Below are positions 21,031 through 31,156 of a DNA stretch of 64,000 bases, one piece after another. Positions within the stretch are counted from its first letter, which is position 1; every line of letters starts with the position of its first letter. The position numbers and the translations under genes are program-made. This DNA comes from Serratia liquefaciens (lineage in GTDB: Bacteria > Pseudomonadota > Gammaproteobacteria > Enterobacterales > Enterobacteriaceae): contig JAAXZN010000049.1 in the NCBI GenBank assembly GCA_012719855.1, forward strand, positions 39,540-103,539, read 5' to 3'. A model generated the notes under the pieces. The model ran no database searches. It was not told the DNA's origin and worked only from the letters and a program-made list of their open reading frames with translations.

Positions 21031-21855
21031 ATGCAGTTCTCCAAAATGCACGGTCTGGGCAACGACTTTATGGTGGTCGATGCCGTTACACAGAATGTCT
21101 ATTTCTCACCCGAGCTGATCCGCCGTTTGGCCGATCGGCACTTGGGCGTTGGCTTTGACCAGCTGCTGGTGGTAGAACCGCCTTACGATCCGGAACTGGA
21201 TTTCCATTACCGCATTTTTAACGCCGACGGCAGTGAAGTGGCGCAGTGCGGTAACGGCGCTCGCTGCTTTGCCCGCTTTGTACGGCTGAAAGGCTTGACC
21301 AACAAGCGCGATATTCGCGTCAGTACCCAGACCGGGCGCATGGTGTTGAGCGTGACCGACGATGATCTGGTGTGCGTGAATATGGGTGAGCCGAACTTCG
21401 ATCCCCAGGCAGTGCCGTTTCGCGCAACCAAAGAAGAAAAGACGTACATCATGCGGGCAGCGGAACATACGGTGCTGTGCGGCGTGGTGTCGATGGGCAA
21501 TCCACATTGTGTTTTACAGGTGGATGATGTAAAAACCGCCAAGGTGGAGTTGCTCGGGCCGGTGCTGGAAGGGCATGAGCGCTTCCCGGAACGGGCCAAC
21601 ATCGGTTTTATGCAAATTGTCAGTCGCGAGCACATTAAACTGCGCGTCTATGAGCGCGGTGCTGGCGAAACGCAGGCCTGCGGTAGCGGAGCCTGTGCGG
21701 CCGTGGCAGTAGGGATTCAACAGGAATTGCTGTCAGAAGAGGTGCATGTAGAACTGCCGGGCGGCAGCCTGCATATTCGCTGGAAAGGGCCGGGCAGCCC
21801 GCTGTTTATGACCGGTCCGGCAACCCATGTATATGACGGATTTATTCATCTATGA
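21031..21855 (+). CDS. dapF: Diaminopimelate epimerase DapF
   Basis: The 274-residue cytosolic enzyme converts LL-diaminopimelate to the meso form for lysine and peptidoglycan synthesis. Both catalytic cysteines are visible: [13 protein letters not shown] (about residue 73) and [13 protein letters not shown] (about 217). The [12 protein letters not shown] start is typical. It overlaps yigA by four bases. Confidence 0.97.
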   Translation: MQFSKMHGLGNDFMVVDAVTQNVYFSPELIRRLADRHLGVGFDQLLVVEPPYDPELDFHYRIFNADGSEVAQCGNGARCFARFVRLKGLTNKRDIRVSTQTGRMVLSVTDDDLVCVNMGEPNFDPQAVPFRATKEEKTYIMRAAEHTVLCGVVSMGNPHCVLQVDDVKTAKVELLGPVLEGHERFPERANIGFMQIVSREHIKLRVYERGAGETQACGSGACAAVAVGIQQELLSEEVHVELPGGSLHIRWKGPGSPLFMTGPATHVYDGFIHL

Positions 21856-22556
21856 AGAGCGTTGAGGACCAGGCTGTCGCAGGCATTGAGCTTGATGACG
21901 ACGCCGTGATGCAGTTTCTGCTGCAAAACCCGGATTTCTTTATGCGCAACGCACGGTTGGTGGAGCAGATGCGCGTTCCCCATCCCGTTCGCGGCACCGT
22001 ATCGTTGGTCGAGTGGCATCTGGCTCGCCAGCGCAATCACATCCATCGGCTGGAAGAAGAAATCACGCTGCTGATGGAGCAGGCCAGCGCCAATGAAACG
22101 CTGTTTGCCAGCCTGCTGCATTTACAGGCCAATCTGGCCACCGCCGACAGCCTGCAGGATATGCTTAACCGCCTGCAGCGTTGGGCGCGCGGTTTCGGTT
22201 TGGCCGGCGCCAACATCCGCCTGTTTTCCGAAAGCTGGAAAATCGGCGCACCTTCCGATTTCACCCACCTTGCCCTGACTCGCTCTTCGTTTGAACCGTT
22301 GCGCATTCAGCGCCTGGGTGACCAACAGCACTTTCTCGGCAGCCTCAATGGCCCCGAACTGCTGCTGCTGCTGCCGCAGGCCAAACTGGTCGGCTCGGTA
22401 GCGCTGTCGATGCTGGGTGATGAGGGCGAGCTGGGCATGGTGATTTTCAGCAGCCGCGATACGCAACATTATCAGCAGGGCATGGGCACGGTGATGCTTA
22501 ATCAACTGGCGCGCATGCTGCCGGAACTGCTGGAACGCTGGATCGAACGAGTATGA
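21852..22556 (+). CDS. yigA: DUF484 family protein YigA
   Basis: The 234-residue protein has the DUF484 start ([19 protein letters not shown]), a short coiled coil around residues 55-80 and a GAF-like C-terminal half. The molecular function is unknown. It is always next to xerC in enterobacteria and here overlaps both dapF and xerC by four bases. A role in the same transcript as a recombinase is suggestive, but nothing in the sequence defines it. Confidence 0.92.
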   Translation: MKSVEDQAVAGIELDDDAVMQFLLQNPDFFMRNARLVEQMRVPHPVRGTVSLVEWHLARQRNHIHRLEEEITLLMEQASANETLFASLLHLQANLATADSLQDMLNRLQRWARGFGLAGANIRLFSESWKIGAPSDFTHLALTRSSFEPLRIQRLGDQQHFLGSLNGPELLLLLPQAKLVGSVALSMLGDEGELGMVIFSSRDTQHYQQGMGTVMLNQLARMLPELLERWIERV

Positions 22557-23464
22557 CCCCGCTGGCGGCCAGCCTGCAACAGCCGGTCGATGCCTTTCTG
22601 CGCTATCTGAAGGTGGAACGCCAGCTCAGTCCATTGACGCAGTTAAGCTATTCACGCCAATTGCAGGCGCTGATGGCGCTGGCTCAGGATATGGGCATCA
22701 CGGAGTGGCCGTCGCTGGACGCCGCCAAAGTCCGGATGCTGGCAGCGCGCAGTAAACGCGCCGGCCTGCAGTCTTCCAGCCTCGCGTTGCGCTTGTCGGC
22801 ATTACGCAGTTTTCTCGACTGGCAGGTCAGCCAGGGCATGCTGATAGCCAACCCCGCCAAAGGGATCCGCACGCCGCGCAGCGGCCGTCATCTGCCGAAA
22901 AACATCGACGTCGATGAAATGAATCAACTGCTGGATATCGATCTCAACGATCCGCTGGCGGTGCGCGATCGCGCTATGCTTGAGGTGATGTACGGGGCAG
23001 GGCTGCGCCTTTCTGAACTGGTGGGGCTGGACTGTCGCCACGTCGATCTGGCCGCCGGTGAAATTTGGGTGTTGGGCAAGGGCAGCAAGGAACGCAAGCT
23101 GCCGGTCGGCCGCACCGCCGTGACCTGGCTGGAACACTGGCTGGCGATGCGCGATTTGTTTGGGCCGTCAGACGATGCGATGTTCCTGTCCAATCAGGGA
23201 AAACGCATCTCGACTCGCAACGTGCAAAAGCGTTTTGCCGAATGGGGCGTCAAGCAGGGCGTTAACAGCCATATCCATCCGCACAAGCTGCGCCACTCCT
23301 TTGCCACCCATATGCTGGAGTCCAGCGGCGATCTGCGCGCGGTGCAGGAACTGCTTGGCCACGCCAACCTGACCACCACCCAAATCTATACCCACCTCGA
23401 CTTTCAACATCTGGCGAACGTGTACGATGCCGCGCATCCGCGCGCCAAACGGGGGAAATCCTGA
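22553..23464 (+). CDS. xerC: Site-specific tyrosine recombinase XerC
   Basis: The 303-residue recombinase works with XerD at dif to resolve chromosome dimers. The N-terminal SAM-like core-binding domain is followed by the catalytic domain with [14 protein letters not shown] (first Arg), [14 protein letters not shown] (His-x-x-Arg), [15 protein letters not shown] (His and nucleophile Tyr). All active-site residues are present. The stop overlaps the yigB start (TGATG). Confidence 0.97.
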   Translation: MTPLAASLQQPVDAFLRYLKVERQLSPLTQLSYSRQLQALMALAQDMGITEWPSLDAAKVRMLAARSKRAGLQSSSLALRLSALRSFLDWQVSQGMLIANPAKGIRTPRSGRHLPKNIDVDEMNQLLDIDLNDPLAVRDRAMLEVMYGAGLRLSELVGLDCRHVDLAAGEIWVLGKGSKERKLPVGRTAVTWLEHWLAMRDLFGPSDDAMFLSNQGKRISTRNVQKRFAEWGVKQGVNSHIHPHKLRHSFATHMLESSGDLRAVQELLGHANLTTTQIYTHLDFQHLANVYDAAHPRAKRGKS

Positions 23465-24180
23465 TGCACTTTTATCGTCCGCTACGCCCGCTGGCGGCAT
23501 TGACCTTCGATCTGGACGACACGCTGTATGACAACCGTCCGGTGATCAAACAGACCGAATTGCAGTCGGTCGCTTTTTTGCAGAACTATCATCCCGGGCT
23601 TAACCACTTCCAGTCGGCGGATTTTCATCGCCTGCGCCAGGAGCTTTGCGAGCAGGATCCGGAGATTTACCACGATGTCACCCAGTGGCGCTGGCGCGCT
23701 ATCCACCTGGCGCTGAGCCGTCAGGGGCTGCGTGATGCCCAGGCTGCTGAGGGGGCTGATGCGGCGATGCAGAATTTTGCGCTGTGGCGCAGCCGTATCG
23801 AGGTTCCTGAAGCTACCCACGCCACGTTGAAAGCGCTGGGCGAACGCTTCCCGCTGGTGGCGATCACCAACGGCAATGCCGATCCTGCGCTGTGCGGGCT
23901 GGACGGTTACTTTCAGTTTGTGCTGCGCTCCGGGCCGGATGGCCGTGCCAAACCTTACCAGGACATGTACCAGACGGCTGCCGAGCGGTTAGGGATCGCC
24001 CCTGAGCATATACTTCACGTCGGCGATGATTTAACCACCGACGTCGCCGGCGCGTTGCGCTCCGGCCTGCAAGCCTGTTGGATCAACGACCGCCAGCGCA
24101 GCCTGATGCAGGCCGCCGATAGCCGGCTGCTGCCACATATTGAGATTTCGCAGTTGGCATCGCTGACAGCATTGTTATAA
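23464..24180 (+). CDS. yigB: HAD-family phosphatase YigB
   Basis: The 238-residue haloacid-dehalogenase family protein has the nucleophile motif [10 protein letters not shown], motif [11 protein letters not shown], a Lys in AKPYQDMYQ, and motif [15 protein letters not shown]. The E. coli enzyme dephosphorylates 5-amino-6-(5-phosphoribitylamino)uracil in riboflavin synthesis and also FMN. It ends the dapF-yigA-xerC-yigB transcript. The uvrD promoter lies in its last codons. Confidence 0.94.
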   Translation: MHFYRPLRPLAALTFDLDDTLYDNRPVIKQTELQSVAFLQNYHPGLNHFQSADFHRLRQELCEQDPEIYHDVTQWRWRAIHLALSRQGLRDAQAAEGADAAMQNFALWRSRIEVPEATHATLKALGERFPLVAITNGNADPALCGLDGYFQFVLRSGPDGRAKPYQDMYQTAAERLGIAPEHILHVGDDLTTDVAGALRSGLQACWINDRQRSLMQAADSRLLPHIEISQLASLTALL

Positions 24181-24181
24181 T
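24154..24181 (+). promoter_or_regulatory. uvrD promoter
   Basis: TTGGCA at 24154-24159 and TATAAT at 24176-24181 are 16 bases apart. The promoter overlaps the end of yigB. The LexA box lies just after the expected start of transcription. Confidence 0.7.
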
Positions 24182-24194
24182 CCCTGCCAGAACT

Positions 24195-24210
24195 CTGTAT
24201 AAATTCCCAG
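24195..24210 (+). promoter_or_regulatory. LexA box of uvrD
   Basis: CTGTATAAATTCCCAG fits CTG-N10-CAG and resembles the LexA box in front of E. coli uvrD. It lies about 14 bases after the -10 element, where bound LexA would block initiation or clearance. This makes uvrD SOS-inducible. Confidence 0.8.
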
Positions 24211-24257
24211 TGGAATCGCGTCGCTGACGCGCTTTCCCTTACCAATTAATGGTGCCT

Positions 24258-26420
24258 ATGGACGTTTCCGATCTGCTCGACAGCCTGAATGAAAAACAAC
24301 GCGAAGCCGTGGCGGCGCCACGTGGCAACCTGTTGGTATTGGCCGGCGCGGGCAGCGGTAAAACCCGGGTACTGGTGCACCGCATCGCCTGGCTGCTGTC
24401 GGTAGAGAACTGTTCGCCGTATTCGATCATGGCGGTGACGTTCACCAACAAAGCGGCGGCAGAAATGCGCCACCGTATCGAACATCTGATTGGCACCAGC
24501 CAGGGCGGCATGTGGATCGGTACCTTCCACGGGTTGGCTCACCGGTTGCTGCGCGCACACCATATGGACGCCAATCTGCCGCAGGATTTTCAGATCCTCG
24601 ACAGCGACGACCAGTTCCGCCTACTCAAACGCATCGTCAAGGCGTTGAATATCGACGAGAAACAATGGCCACCGCGTCAGGCGATGTGGTACATCAACGG
24701 CAAAAAAGATGAAGGCCTGCGCCCGCAACACGTCGAAACCTACAATAACCCGATGGAGGCGACCTGGCTGCGTATCTACCAGGCCTATCAGGAAGCCTGC
24801 GATCGCGCCGGGCTGGTGGATTTTGCCGAGCTGTTGCTGCGCGCCCATGAGCTGTGGCTGAACAGACCGCATATCCTCAACCATTATCGCGAACGTTTTA
24901 CCAACGTACTGGTGGATGAGTTTCAGGATACCAACAGCATTCAATATGCCTGGATCCGCCTGCTGGCCGGCAATAACAGCAACGTGATGATCGTGGGTGA
25001 CGATGACCAGTCGATTTATGGCTGGCGCGGCGCTCAGGTGGAAAATATTCAACGTTTCCTGAAGGACTTCCCCGGTGCGCAGAGCGTCCTTCTGGAACAA
25101 AACTACCGTTCGACCAGCAATATTCTAAAGGCAGCCAACACCCTGATCGCCAACAACGGCGGGCGCATGGGGAAAAACCTGTGGACCGAGGGCGGGGACG
25201 GCGAACCTATTTCCATCTACTGCGCTTTCAACGAACTCGATGAGTCGCGCTTTGTCGTCGGCCGCATCAAAACATGGCAGGAAAATGGCGGCGCACTGAA
25301 TGACTGCGCCATCCTTTACCGCAGCAACGCCCAGTCGCGCGTACTGGAAGAGGCGCTGCTGCAAACCGCCATGCCTTACCGCATTTACGGCGGGCAACGC
25401 TTCTTCGAACGTCAGGAAATCAAGGATGCGCTGGCCTATCTGCGGCTGATAGCCAACCGTAATGACGACGCTGCGTTCGAGCGCGTAGTAAATACCCCGA
25501 CCCGTGGCATTGGCGACCGGACGTTGGATGAAGTGCGTCGAACGGCGCGCGATCGTCAATTGACCCTGTGGCAGGCCACTCGCGCCCTGCTGCAAGATAA
25601 AGTGCTGGCCGGCCGTGCGGCCTCTGCGCTGCAGCGTTTTACCGAACTGGTGGATTCATTGGCGCATGAAACCGCCGATATGCCCTTGCACGTCCAGACC
25701 GACCGGGTGATCCGCGATTCGGGGCTGTTCATTATGTATGAGCAGGAAAAGGGCGAGAAAGGTCAGGCGCGTATCGAAAACCTTGAGGAACTGGTGACGG
25801 CAACCCGTCAGTACAGCTATCAGGATGAAGATCAGGATCTGATGCCGCTGCAGGCATTTCTGTCGCACGCCGCGCTGGAGGCAGGCGAGGGGCAAGCCGA
25901 TGCCTATCAAGATGCGGTGCAGTTGATGACCCTGCACTCGGCCAAGGGGCTGGAGTTCCCGCTGGTGTTTATCGTCGGCATGGAAGAGGGGATGTTCCCG
26001 AGCCAGATGTCGCTGGATGAAGGCGGGCGGCTGGAAGAAGAACGTCGTCTGGCCTACGTTGGCCTGACGCGTGCCATGCAGAAACTGACGCTGACCTATG
26101 CCGAAACGCGCCGTCTGTACGGCAAAGAAGTCTACCATCGGCCTTCGCGTTTTATCGGCGAACTGCCGGAGGAGTGCGTGGAAGAAGTGCGGTTGCGTGC
26201 CAGCGTATCGCGACCTGTGAGCCATCGTCGTATGGGCACGCCGATCAGTGAAAACGACACCGGTTACAAACTGGGCCAGCGGGTACGCCATCCTAAATTT
26301 GGCGAAGGTACCATCGTCAATCTGGAAGGCAGCGGCGAACACAGCCGGCTGCAAATTGCGTTTCCGGGAGAAGGCATCAAATGGCTGGTGGCAGCCTATG
26401 CCAGACTGGAAACGGTGTAG
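24258..26420 (+). CDS. uvrD: DNA helicase II UvrD
   Basis: This 720-residue superfamily 1 3'-5' helicase works in nucleotide excision repair, mismatch repair and removal of RecA filaments. The Walker A motif LAGAGSGKTRVL, motif Ia TFTNKAAAEM, Walker B VDEFQDTN, motif III GDDDQSIYGWRGA, motif IV QNYRSTSNIL, motif V TLHSAKGLEFP and motif VI YVGLTRAMQ are all intact. The C-terminal SH3-like tail (GQRVRHPKFGEGTIVN) is present. ATG 24258 (MDVSDLLDSLN) was chosen over ATG 24249 because it gives the exact E. coli length. Confidence 0.97.
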   Translation: MDVSDLLDSLNEKQREAVAAPRGNLLVLAGAGSGKTRVLVHRIAWLLSVENCSPYSIMAVTFTNKAAAEMRHRIEHLIGTSQGGMWIGTFHGLAHRLLRAHHMDANLPQDFQILDSDDQFRLLKRIVKALNIDEKQWPPRQAMWYINGKKDEGLRPQHVETYNNPMEATWLRIYQAYQEACDRAGLVDFAELLLRAHELWLNRPHILNHYRERFTNVLVDEFQDTNSIQYAWIRLLAGNNSNVMIVGDDDQSIYGWRGAQVENIQRFLKDFPGAQSVLLEQNYRSTSNILKAANTLIANNGGRMGKNLWTEGGDGEPISIYCAFNELDESRFVVGRIKTWQENGGALNDCAILYRSNAQSRVLEEALLQTAMPYRIYGGQRFFERQEIKDALAYLRLIANRNDDAAFERVVNTPTRGIGDRTLDEVRRTARDRQLTLWQATRALLQDKVLAGRAASALQRFTELVDSLAHETADMPLHVQTDRVIRDSGLFIMYEQEKGEKGQARIENLEELVTATRQYSYQDEDQDLMPLQAFLSHAALEAGEGQADAYQDAVQLMTLHSAKGLEFPLVFIVGMEEGMFPSQMSLDEGGRLEEERRLAYVGLTRAMQKLTLTYAETRRLYGKEVYHRPSRFIGELPEECVEEVRLRASVSRPVSHRRMGTPISENDTGYKLGQRVRHPKFGEGTIVNLEGSGEHSRLQIAFPGEGIKWLVAAYARLETV

Positions 26421-26445
26421 AAGGGCAGTAACGGGAAAACCCAAA

Positions 26446-26465
26446 GGGGCGAATCTCTTCGCCCC
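26446..26465. terminator. Hairpin between uvrD and the cupin gene
   Basis: GGGGCGAA and TTCGCCCC pair around TCTC between the two convergent genes. Neither strand shows a clean T-run. Confidence 0.55.
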
Positions 26466-26476
26466 AGCAGTCAGGC

Positions 26477-26956
26477 TTAAAGCGTGCGGTTGTAACGATC
26501 GCCAATCTGCGCGGTGGCATACCAGCGCATCACAGACTCAATGCCTTCACCGCCTTCCGGTGGCGCCCAGTGCATGCAGTCCTCTTCCGAAAGCGCCTGA
26601 TAAGGTCCCTGTTTTACTTCGAACACCACGCCGCCCGGATCAACCGACAGCACGGCATGCCAGGTAAACGCCGGCATCTCCAGCACTTTGGTTTCTTCAC
26701 CCAGCAGGGTGCGTTGGGTAACGACACCTTCCTCATTAAACTGCAATACCACAAAGCGCCCGCGCAGCGGCGTCAGCAGCTCCCAGGTTTGCGGATGGCG
26801 GTGCGGTCGGATATAGGTGCCAGGTTCCATGGCGATCGCCAGTCGCTGCACCGGCTCGCTCAACTCGTCGTGTAACGTACGGTGCGCGCGCAGGCGAGCC
26901 ACTTTAGCGGCCTGCTCACTCATGGCGGTCAGGTCGTGGGCGGTAATCTGTTTCAT
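26477..26956 (-). CDS. WbuC-like cupin-fold protein
   Basis: The 159-residue protein has a cupin core: metal-ligand motif RPHRHPQTWELLTPLRGRF (residues about 52-70) and the second motif around AFTWHAVLSVDPGGVVFEV. It resembles WbuC, a cupin encoded in some O-antigen clusters, but here it stands alone between uvrD and corA. The substrate is unknown. ATG 26956 (MKQITAHDL) was chosen over an upstream TTG. There is no signal peptide, so it is probably cytosolic. Confidence 0.85.
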   Translation of the reverse strand: MKQITAHDLTAMSEQAAKVARLRAHRTLHDELSEPVQRLAIAMEPGTYIRPHRHPQTWELLTPLRGRFVVLQFNEEGVVTQRTLLGEETKVLEMPAFTWHAVLSVDPGGVVFEVKQGPYQALSEEDCMHWAPPEGGEGIESVMRWYATAQIGDRYNRTL

Positions 26957-27116
26957 CGTTAAAGTCCGCAAGCTTATCGTGGCTTCATATTAGCAATATT
27001 CACCGACGCGGTCAGAGATCCCCGCGACTTTTTCGTTACCCTTTATCGCGGATTAAACTGATTTTGTCCCATTGGTTATGGCGATGAATTGTTGCGCAAT
27101 TATCGGGCCTAACCGG

Positions 27117-27146
27117 TTGACAGACTTTTTCTTCTCGGCGTAACAT
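27117..27146 (+). promoter_or_regulatory. Promoter of the corA leader
   Basis: TTGACA at 27117-27122 and TAACAT at 27141-27146 are 18 bases apart. Transcription would start near 27153 and give a leader of about 250 bases in front of corA. Bases 26957-27116 hold no gene. Confidence 0.65.
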
Positions 27147-27177
27147 GCGCGCACTATTATCAATGAGGACATACGCC

Positions 27178-27237
27178 TTGGACACACCCAGTAGATACTG
27201 GCTCACTGACCTGGACAACAACAGGTACAACTTCTAA
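27178..27237 (+). CDS. corL: Short leader peptide upstream of corA (CorL-like)
   Basis: A 19-codon frame starting with TTG reads LDTPSRYWLTDLDNNRYNF and is preceded at eight bases by GAGGA. It lies in the long corA 5' leader. In Salmonella, translation of the short corL frame in this position determines whether Rho stops transcription before corA in response to Mg2+. The good ribosome-binding site and position support a real leader peptide; the identity with corL is by position and mechanism, not by a checked alignment. Confidence 0.7.
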   Translation: MDTPSRYWLTDLDNNRYNF

Positions 27238-27401
27238 GGCTATCCCATCGAGCTGATAGCCTTCGTGGTTGTCGGCGACCTCTTATGTGTCGCTACGAGT
27301 CAGATCCTTCATGGTCTGAAACAAGCTGGTGATGCAACACCCCTCTGTTTCTGTGCTTCCACGCGTTGTTTACCCCTGTCACCCTAAGGGAGTTTTAGCA
27401 C
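27238..27401 (+). promoter_or_regulatory. corA mRNA leader between leader peptide and start codon
   Basis: This 164-base untranslated stretch contains complementary blocks that can fold, such as AGGCTATCCCATCGAGCTGA with GATAGCC (GGCTATC at 27238-27244, GATAGCC at 27256-27262). If the Salmonella mechanism applies, it would expose or hide a Rho loading site depending on leader translation. The fold is inferred by eye only. Confidence 0.5.
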
Positions 27402-28352
27402 ATGCTGAGCGCGTTTAAATTAGATAAAAGCCGCCTGTCCCGTCTGGAGTTGGATGACTCCGATGATCTCACCACTTCGCTGTGGGTTGATCTGGTTGAG
27501 CCGGAAGAAGGTGAGCGTGAACGCGTGCAAAACGAGCTGGGCCAAAGCCTGGCGACACGTCCGGAGCTGGATGATATCGAAGCCTCCGCGCGTTTCTTCG
27601 AAGACGAAGACGGCCTGCATATTCACTCCTTCTTCTACTTTGAAGATGCGGAAGACCATGCCGGTAACTCCACCGTAGCTTTCACCATCCGTGATGGCCG
27701 CCTGTATACCCTGCGTGAGCGCGAGCTGCCGGCGTTTCGCCTGTACCGCATGCGCGCCCGTAACCTGACGATGGTTGACGGCAACGCCTACGAGCTGCTG
27801 CTGGACTTGTTCGAAACCAAGATTGAGCAACTGGCGGACGAAATCGAAAACGTCTATAGCGATCTGGAAAAGCTCAGCCGGGTGATCATGGAAGGCCATC
27901 AGGGCGACGAATACGATGAAGCGCTGTCGACGCTAGCCGAATTGGAAGACATCGGTTGGAAAGTGCGACTGTGTTTGATGGATACCCAGCGTGCACTGAA
28001 TTTCCTGGTGCGCAAGGCGCGGTTGCCGACCGGTCAGTTGGAGCAGGCGCGTGAAGTGCTGCGCGACATCGAATCCCTGTTGCCGCACAACGAATCGCTG
28101 TTCCAGAAGGTGAACTTCCTGATGCAGGCGGCGATGGGTTTCATCAATATCGAACAGAACCGCATCATCAAGATCTTCTCGGTGGTTTCGGTGGTGTTCC
28201 TGCCGCCGACCCTGGTGGCCTCAAGCTACGGGATGAACTTCGAGTTTATGCCGGAGCTGAAGTGGTCGTTCGGCTATCCGGGCGCCATCAGCCTGATGAT
28301 CCTGGCGGGGCTGGCCCCGTACCTGTACTTCAAACGCAAGAATTGGCTGTAA
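27402..28352 (+). CDS. corA: Magnesium/cobalt transporter CorA
   Basis: The 316-residue protein has a large cytosolic Mg2+-sensing domain (residues 1-250) and two C-terminal membrane helices. The signature GMN lies in [12 protein letters not shown] at the end of the first helix and forms the selectivity filter of the pentameric channel. It mediates Mg2+, Co2+ and Ni2+ influx. AGGGAG 12 bases before ATG serves as ribosome-binding site. It is followed by a hairpin and appears monocistronic. Confidence 0.97.
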   Translation: MLSAFKLDKSRLSRLELDDSDDLTTSLWVDLVEPEEGERERVQNELGQSLATRPELDDIEASARFFEDEDGLHIHSFFYFEDAEDHAGNSTVAFTIRDGRLYTLRERELPAFRLYRMRARNLTMVDGNAYELLLDLFETKIEQLADEIENVYSDLEKLSRVIMEGHQGDEYDEALSTLAELEDIGWKVRLCLMDTQRALNFLVRKARLPTGQLEQAREVLRDIESLLPHNESLFQKVNFLMQAAMGFINIEQNRIIKIFSVVSVVFLPPTLVASSYGMNFEFMPELKWSFGYPGAISLMILAGLAPYLYFKRKNWL

Positions 28353-28357
28353 GCTGA

Positions 28358-28379
28358 CGGGCGAACCGCTGTTCGCCCG
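28358..28379 (+). terminator. Hairpin after corA
   Basis: CGGGCGAA and TTCGCCCG pair around a six-base loop five bases after the corA stop, followed by ATATTTCT. It is a probable terminator with a weak T-tract. Confidence 0.6.
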
Positions 28380-28465
28380 ATATTTCTGTGGTTGACCAAC
28401 GCTTAGCCTGCTAAATAGGGGTAGAATGCCCTTTTGGCTTATCTGTCCGTAAGGCATGCGTTTTG

Positions 28466-29524
28466 ATGGAGAGATTTCCCCGCTTGATCCAATGGTCGAT
28501 CCTGTTGCTGGCTTCGCTGGTACTGGGGTTTGGCCTGCAAACCTTCCATATTCCTGCCGCGCTGTTGCTGGGGCCGATGATTGTCGGCGTGGCGATGGGG
28601 CTGTTGGGCGCCACGGTTCGCATCCCCGGTTACCTGTTTATCGCTGCCCAGGCGGTACTGGGTTGCATGATCGCGCAAAGTCTTTCCCCCGCTATTCTCA
28701 CGCCGTTACTTGATGACTGGCCGTTGGTGTTGCTGGTGCTGGCAGCTACGTTGCTGGCCAGCGGTGTCTCCGGCTGGTGCCTGGTACGTTACAGCAGCCT
28801 GCCTGGGCCGACCGGTGCCTGGGGGGCATCGCCCGGTGGAGCATCGGCGATGGTAGCGATGGCCGGAGATTTCGGTGCCGACGTGCGGCTGGTGGCGTTT
28901 ATGCAATATCTGCGGGTATTGTTTGTCGCAACGGCGGCGGCGATGGTGGCACGTATTGGGTTGGGTGATGAAGCGGGTCAGGGTAGCGCGATGCTGGAAT
29001 GGTTCCCATCGCTGGATTGGCGTTTCCCGGCGACGCTGGGCGTGGCGCTTGTCGGTGCCTGGCTTGGCCCCCGGCTGCGTATTCCCTCCGGCGCGCTGTT
29101 GCTGCCGATGATCATCGGCGCGGCGCTGCATTCCAGCGGTACCCTGGCGTTGCAGGTGCCGGAATGGTTGTTGGCCCTGGCTTACACCCTGATTGGCTGG
29201 AGCGTCGGGCTGCGTTTCACCCGGCCGATATTTTTGTTGGCGCTGCGCACCTTGCCGCAAATGGTGGTCTCGATCGTCGCCCTGATGCTGTTTTGCGGTC
29301 TGCTGGCATGGATGCTGACGCGCTTCCTACCGGTGGATTTAATGACCGCCTATCTGGCGACCAGTCCGGGCGGGTTGGATACCGTGGCGATCATCGCCGC
29401 CGGCAGCCGGGTGGACATGTCGTTCGTGATGGCGATGCAAACGCTGCGTTTGTTCACCATCTTGCTGACTGGCCCGGCGATGGCGCGATTCATCTCTAAT
29501 CGCGCCGCGCCGGCCTCAACCTAG
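28466..29524 (+). CDS. AbrB-family membrane protein
   Basis: The 352-residue, highly hydrophobic protein has two repeated halves of about five spans each. The motif GPTGAWGASPGGASAMVAMA (about residues 111-130) recurs as YLATSPGGLDTVAIIAAG (about 293-310), the signature of the AbrB membrane family (Pfam AbrB, PF05145). This family is often misnamed as a regulator or ammonia monooxygenase; the fold and repeat suggest a transporter, but no substrate is known. The neighbours (corA, rarD) give no further clue. Confidence 0.85.
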   Translation: MERFPRLIQWSILLLASLVLGFGLQTFHIPAALLLGPMIVGVAMGLLGATVRIPGYLFIAAQAVLGCMIAQSLSPAILTPLLDDWPLVLLVLAATLLASGVSGWCLVRYSSLPGPTGAWGASPGGASAMVAMAGDFGADVRLVAFMQYLRVLFVATAAAMVARIGLGDEAGQGSAMLEWFPSLDWRFPATLGVALVGAWLGPRLRIPSGALLLPMIIGAALHSSGTLALQVPEWLLALAYTLIGWSVGLRFTRPIFLLALRTLPQMVVSIVALMLFCGLLAWMLTRFLPVDLMTAYLATSPGGLDTVAIIAAGSRVDMSFVMAMQTLRLFTILLTGPAMARFISNRAAPAST

Positions 29525-29531
29525 CGCTGGA

Positions 29532-30419
29532 TCAACGCAGTTTGCGTTGGGTATAAAGCGCGTCGAGGATAAACAGCAACAGTGCCGCCCAGATAAAGCC
29601 GAAGGTCACCAGCTTGTCCTGGCCGATGGTTTCACCGTAGAAGGTGACGGCCAGCAGGAACATCAGCGTGGGGCCGAGATACTGGAAGAAGCCGAGTGTC
29701 GACAGGCGCAGGCGGGTGGCTGCGGCGGTAAAGAACAGCAGCGGCACGGTGGTGACGATACCGGCGGCGACCAGCAGCAGATTTAGCGACCAAGGGTTGG
29801 CGCTCAGATGGCTGGTCGGGCTGTCGGCGAACAGAAACAGATATGCTGCGGCGACCGGCAGCAGCCACAGGGTTTCAATCAGCATGCCGGTTTGCGCGTC
29901 GATGGCGATCTTCTTGCGCAGCAGGCCGTAGAACGCGAAGCTAAATGCCAACCCCAGCCCGATAATCGGCAGCGAACCGAACTGCCACAGCTGGATCAGC
30001 ACGCCGGCAAATGCCAGTGCCACCGCAATCCATTGCATGCGGCGGAAGCGCTCACCCAGGAACAGCATCCCCAACAGCACGTTCACCAGCGGGTTAATGA
30101 AATACCCCAGGCTGGCTTCCAGCATATGGTGGTTATTCACTGCCCAGATAAACAGCAGCCAGTTGCCGCCGATCAACACCGCGGTCACCGCCAGCAAGAA
30201 CAGCCGTTTGCGGTCACGGCAGGCAGCACGGACCTGTGGCCAGTTACGGCCGAGCGTGATCAGCGCCAGCATGAAGAAGAATGACCAAATGACCCTGTGG
30301 GTGAGGATCTCATCCGCAGGCACCTGTTGGATCAGTTTGAAATAGGCCGGAGCTATGCCCCAAATAAAATAAGCGGCCAGGGCAAAGAAAATGCCCTGCC
30401 GCGTTTGCTGTGCGTCCAT
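29532..30419 (-). CDS. rarD: EamA-family transporter RarD
   Basis: The 295-residue inner-membrane protein has ten spans in two EamA repeats. RarD in E. coli is linked only loosely to chloramphenicol sensitivity; a drug/metabolite exporter role is inferred from the family. GIFFALAAYFIWGIAPAYFK at the N-terminus is typical. It is convergent with the AbrB-family gene (seven bases between stops) and lies 64 bases downstream of yigI on the same strand. Confidence 0.93.
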   Translation of the reverse strand: MDAQQTRQGIFFALAAYFIWGIAPAYFKLIQQVPADEILTHRVIWSFFFMLALITLGRNWPQVRAACRDRKRLFLLAVTAVLIGGNWLLFIWAVNNHHMLEASLGYFINPLVNVLLGMLFLGERFRRMQWIAVALAFAGVLIQLWQFGSLPIIGLGLAFSFAFYGLLRKKIAIDAQTGMLIETLWLLPVAAAYLFLFADSPTSHLSANPWSLNLLLVAAGIVTTVPLLFFTAAATRLRLSTLGFFQYLGPTLMFLLAVTFYGETIGQDKLVTFGFIWAALLLFILDALYTQRKLR

Positions 30420-30483
30420 GACGTTACTCGGATGGGAAAAACGGAGATGCGGTGAGTGTACTCAAGAGCCTCACCGCATACAA

Positions 30484-30954
30484 TCACCCGACCAGATAGG
30501 TCGCAGTGGCGCTGGCGATGTGTAAGCCGTCGTGGTTATGAAGTTCAACGCGGGCGACCGCGACTTTGTTGCCGCTGCGCAATACGCTGGCGGCAGCGAC
30601 GAAATGTTCGCCACGGCCCGGGCGAAGATAGTCAACGCGCAGATCTATGGTGCCCATACGCGAAAGGCGGGTGGCGACTTCTTCTTCGATCAGCGGATCC
30701 AGGCGCATCAGTACGCTACCGGCGCAGGCTAACCCGGCGGCGACGTCCAGCACTGAGGCGATCACTCCGCCGTGCAGGATCTTCTGGGCCGCATTACCGA
30801 CCAGCTTGGGCTGGTTGGTAAAACTCAGCTCCACGTAGTCGTCGTCAAAGCGGCGCAGCTCGAGGCCCAGCTCGCGGTTAAACGGCATATGATAAACAAA
30901 GATTTCGCCAATTTTCTGGCGTGCGGCTTCTAGTGTGAGTGGTGTGGTAGACAT
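30484..30954 (-). CDS. yigI: Hotdog-fold acyl-CoA thioesterase YigI
   Basis: The 156-residue PaaI-type hotdog thioesterase has the core [18 protein letters not shown] (about residues 59-76) that carries the catalytic Asp region and [13 protein letters not shown]. The E. coli protein has been reported to hydrolyse medium to long acyl-CoAs. It is cytosolic, upstream of rarD on the same strand, and divergent from pldA. Confidence 0.92.
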   Translation of the reverse strand: MSTTPLTLEAARQKIGEIFVYHMPFNRELGLELRRFDDDYVELSFTNQPKLVGNAAQKILHGGVIASVLDVAAGLACAGSVLMRLDPLIEEEVATRLSRMGTIDLRVDYLRPGRGEHFVAAASVLRSGNKVAVARVELHNHDGLHIASATATYLVG

Positions 30955-31156
30955 AAATACCCATTCTTGTTCTGTGTCGTAGGGGAAGTTAACTGGTCAG
31001 TCCAGGTTAACTGTTTGTTGATATTATGCCTATATTTTGTTGCTTTCCAGACTAATCCAATAAATACACGCCGCGCTGCTGTAAAATCCCCTTTGTGTGT
31101 AAAATGGCCTGTTTTTATTTCAGAGTTTGTCATTTTTTGTTGGGGTGAGGAACGTT

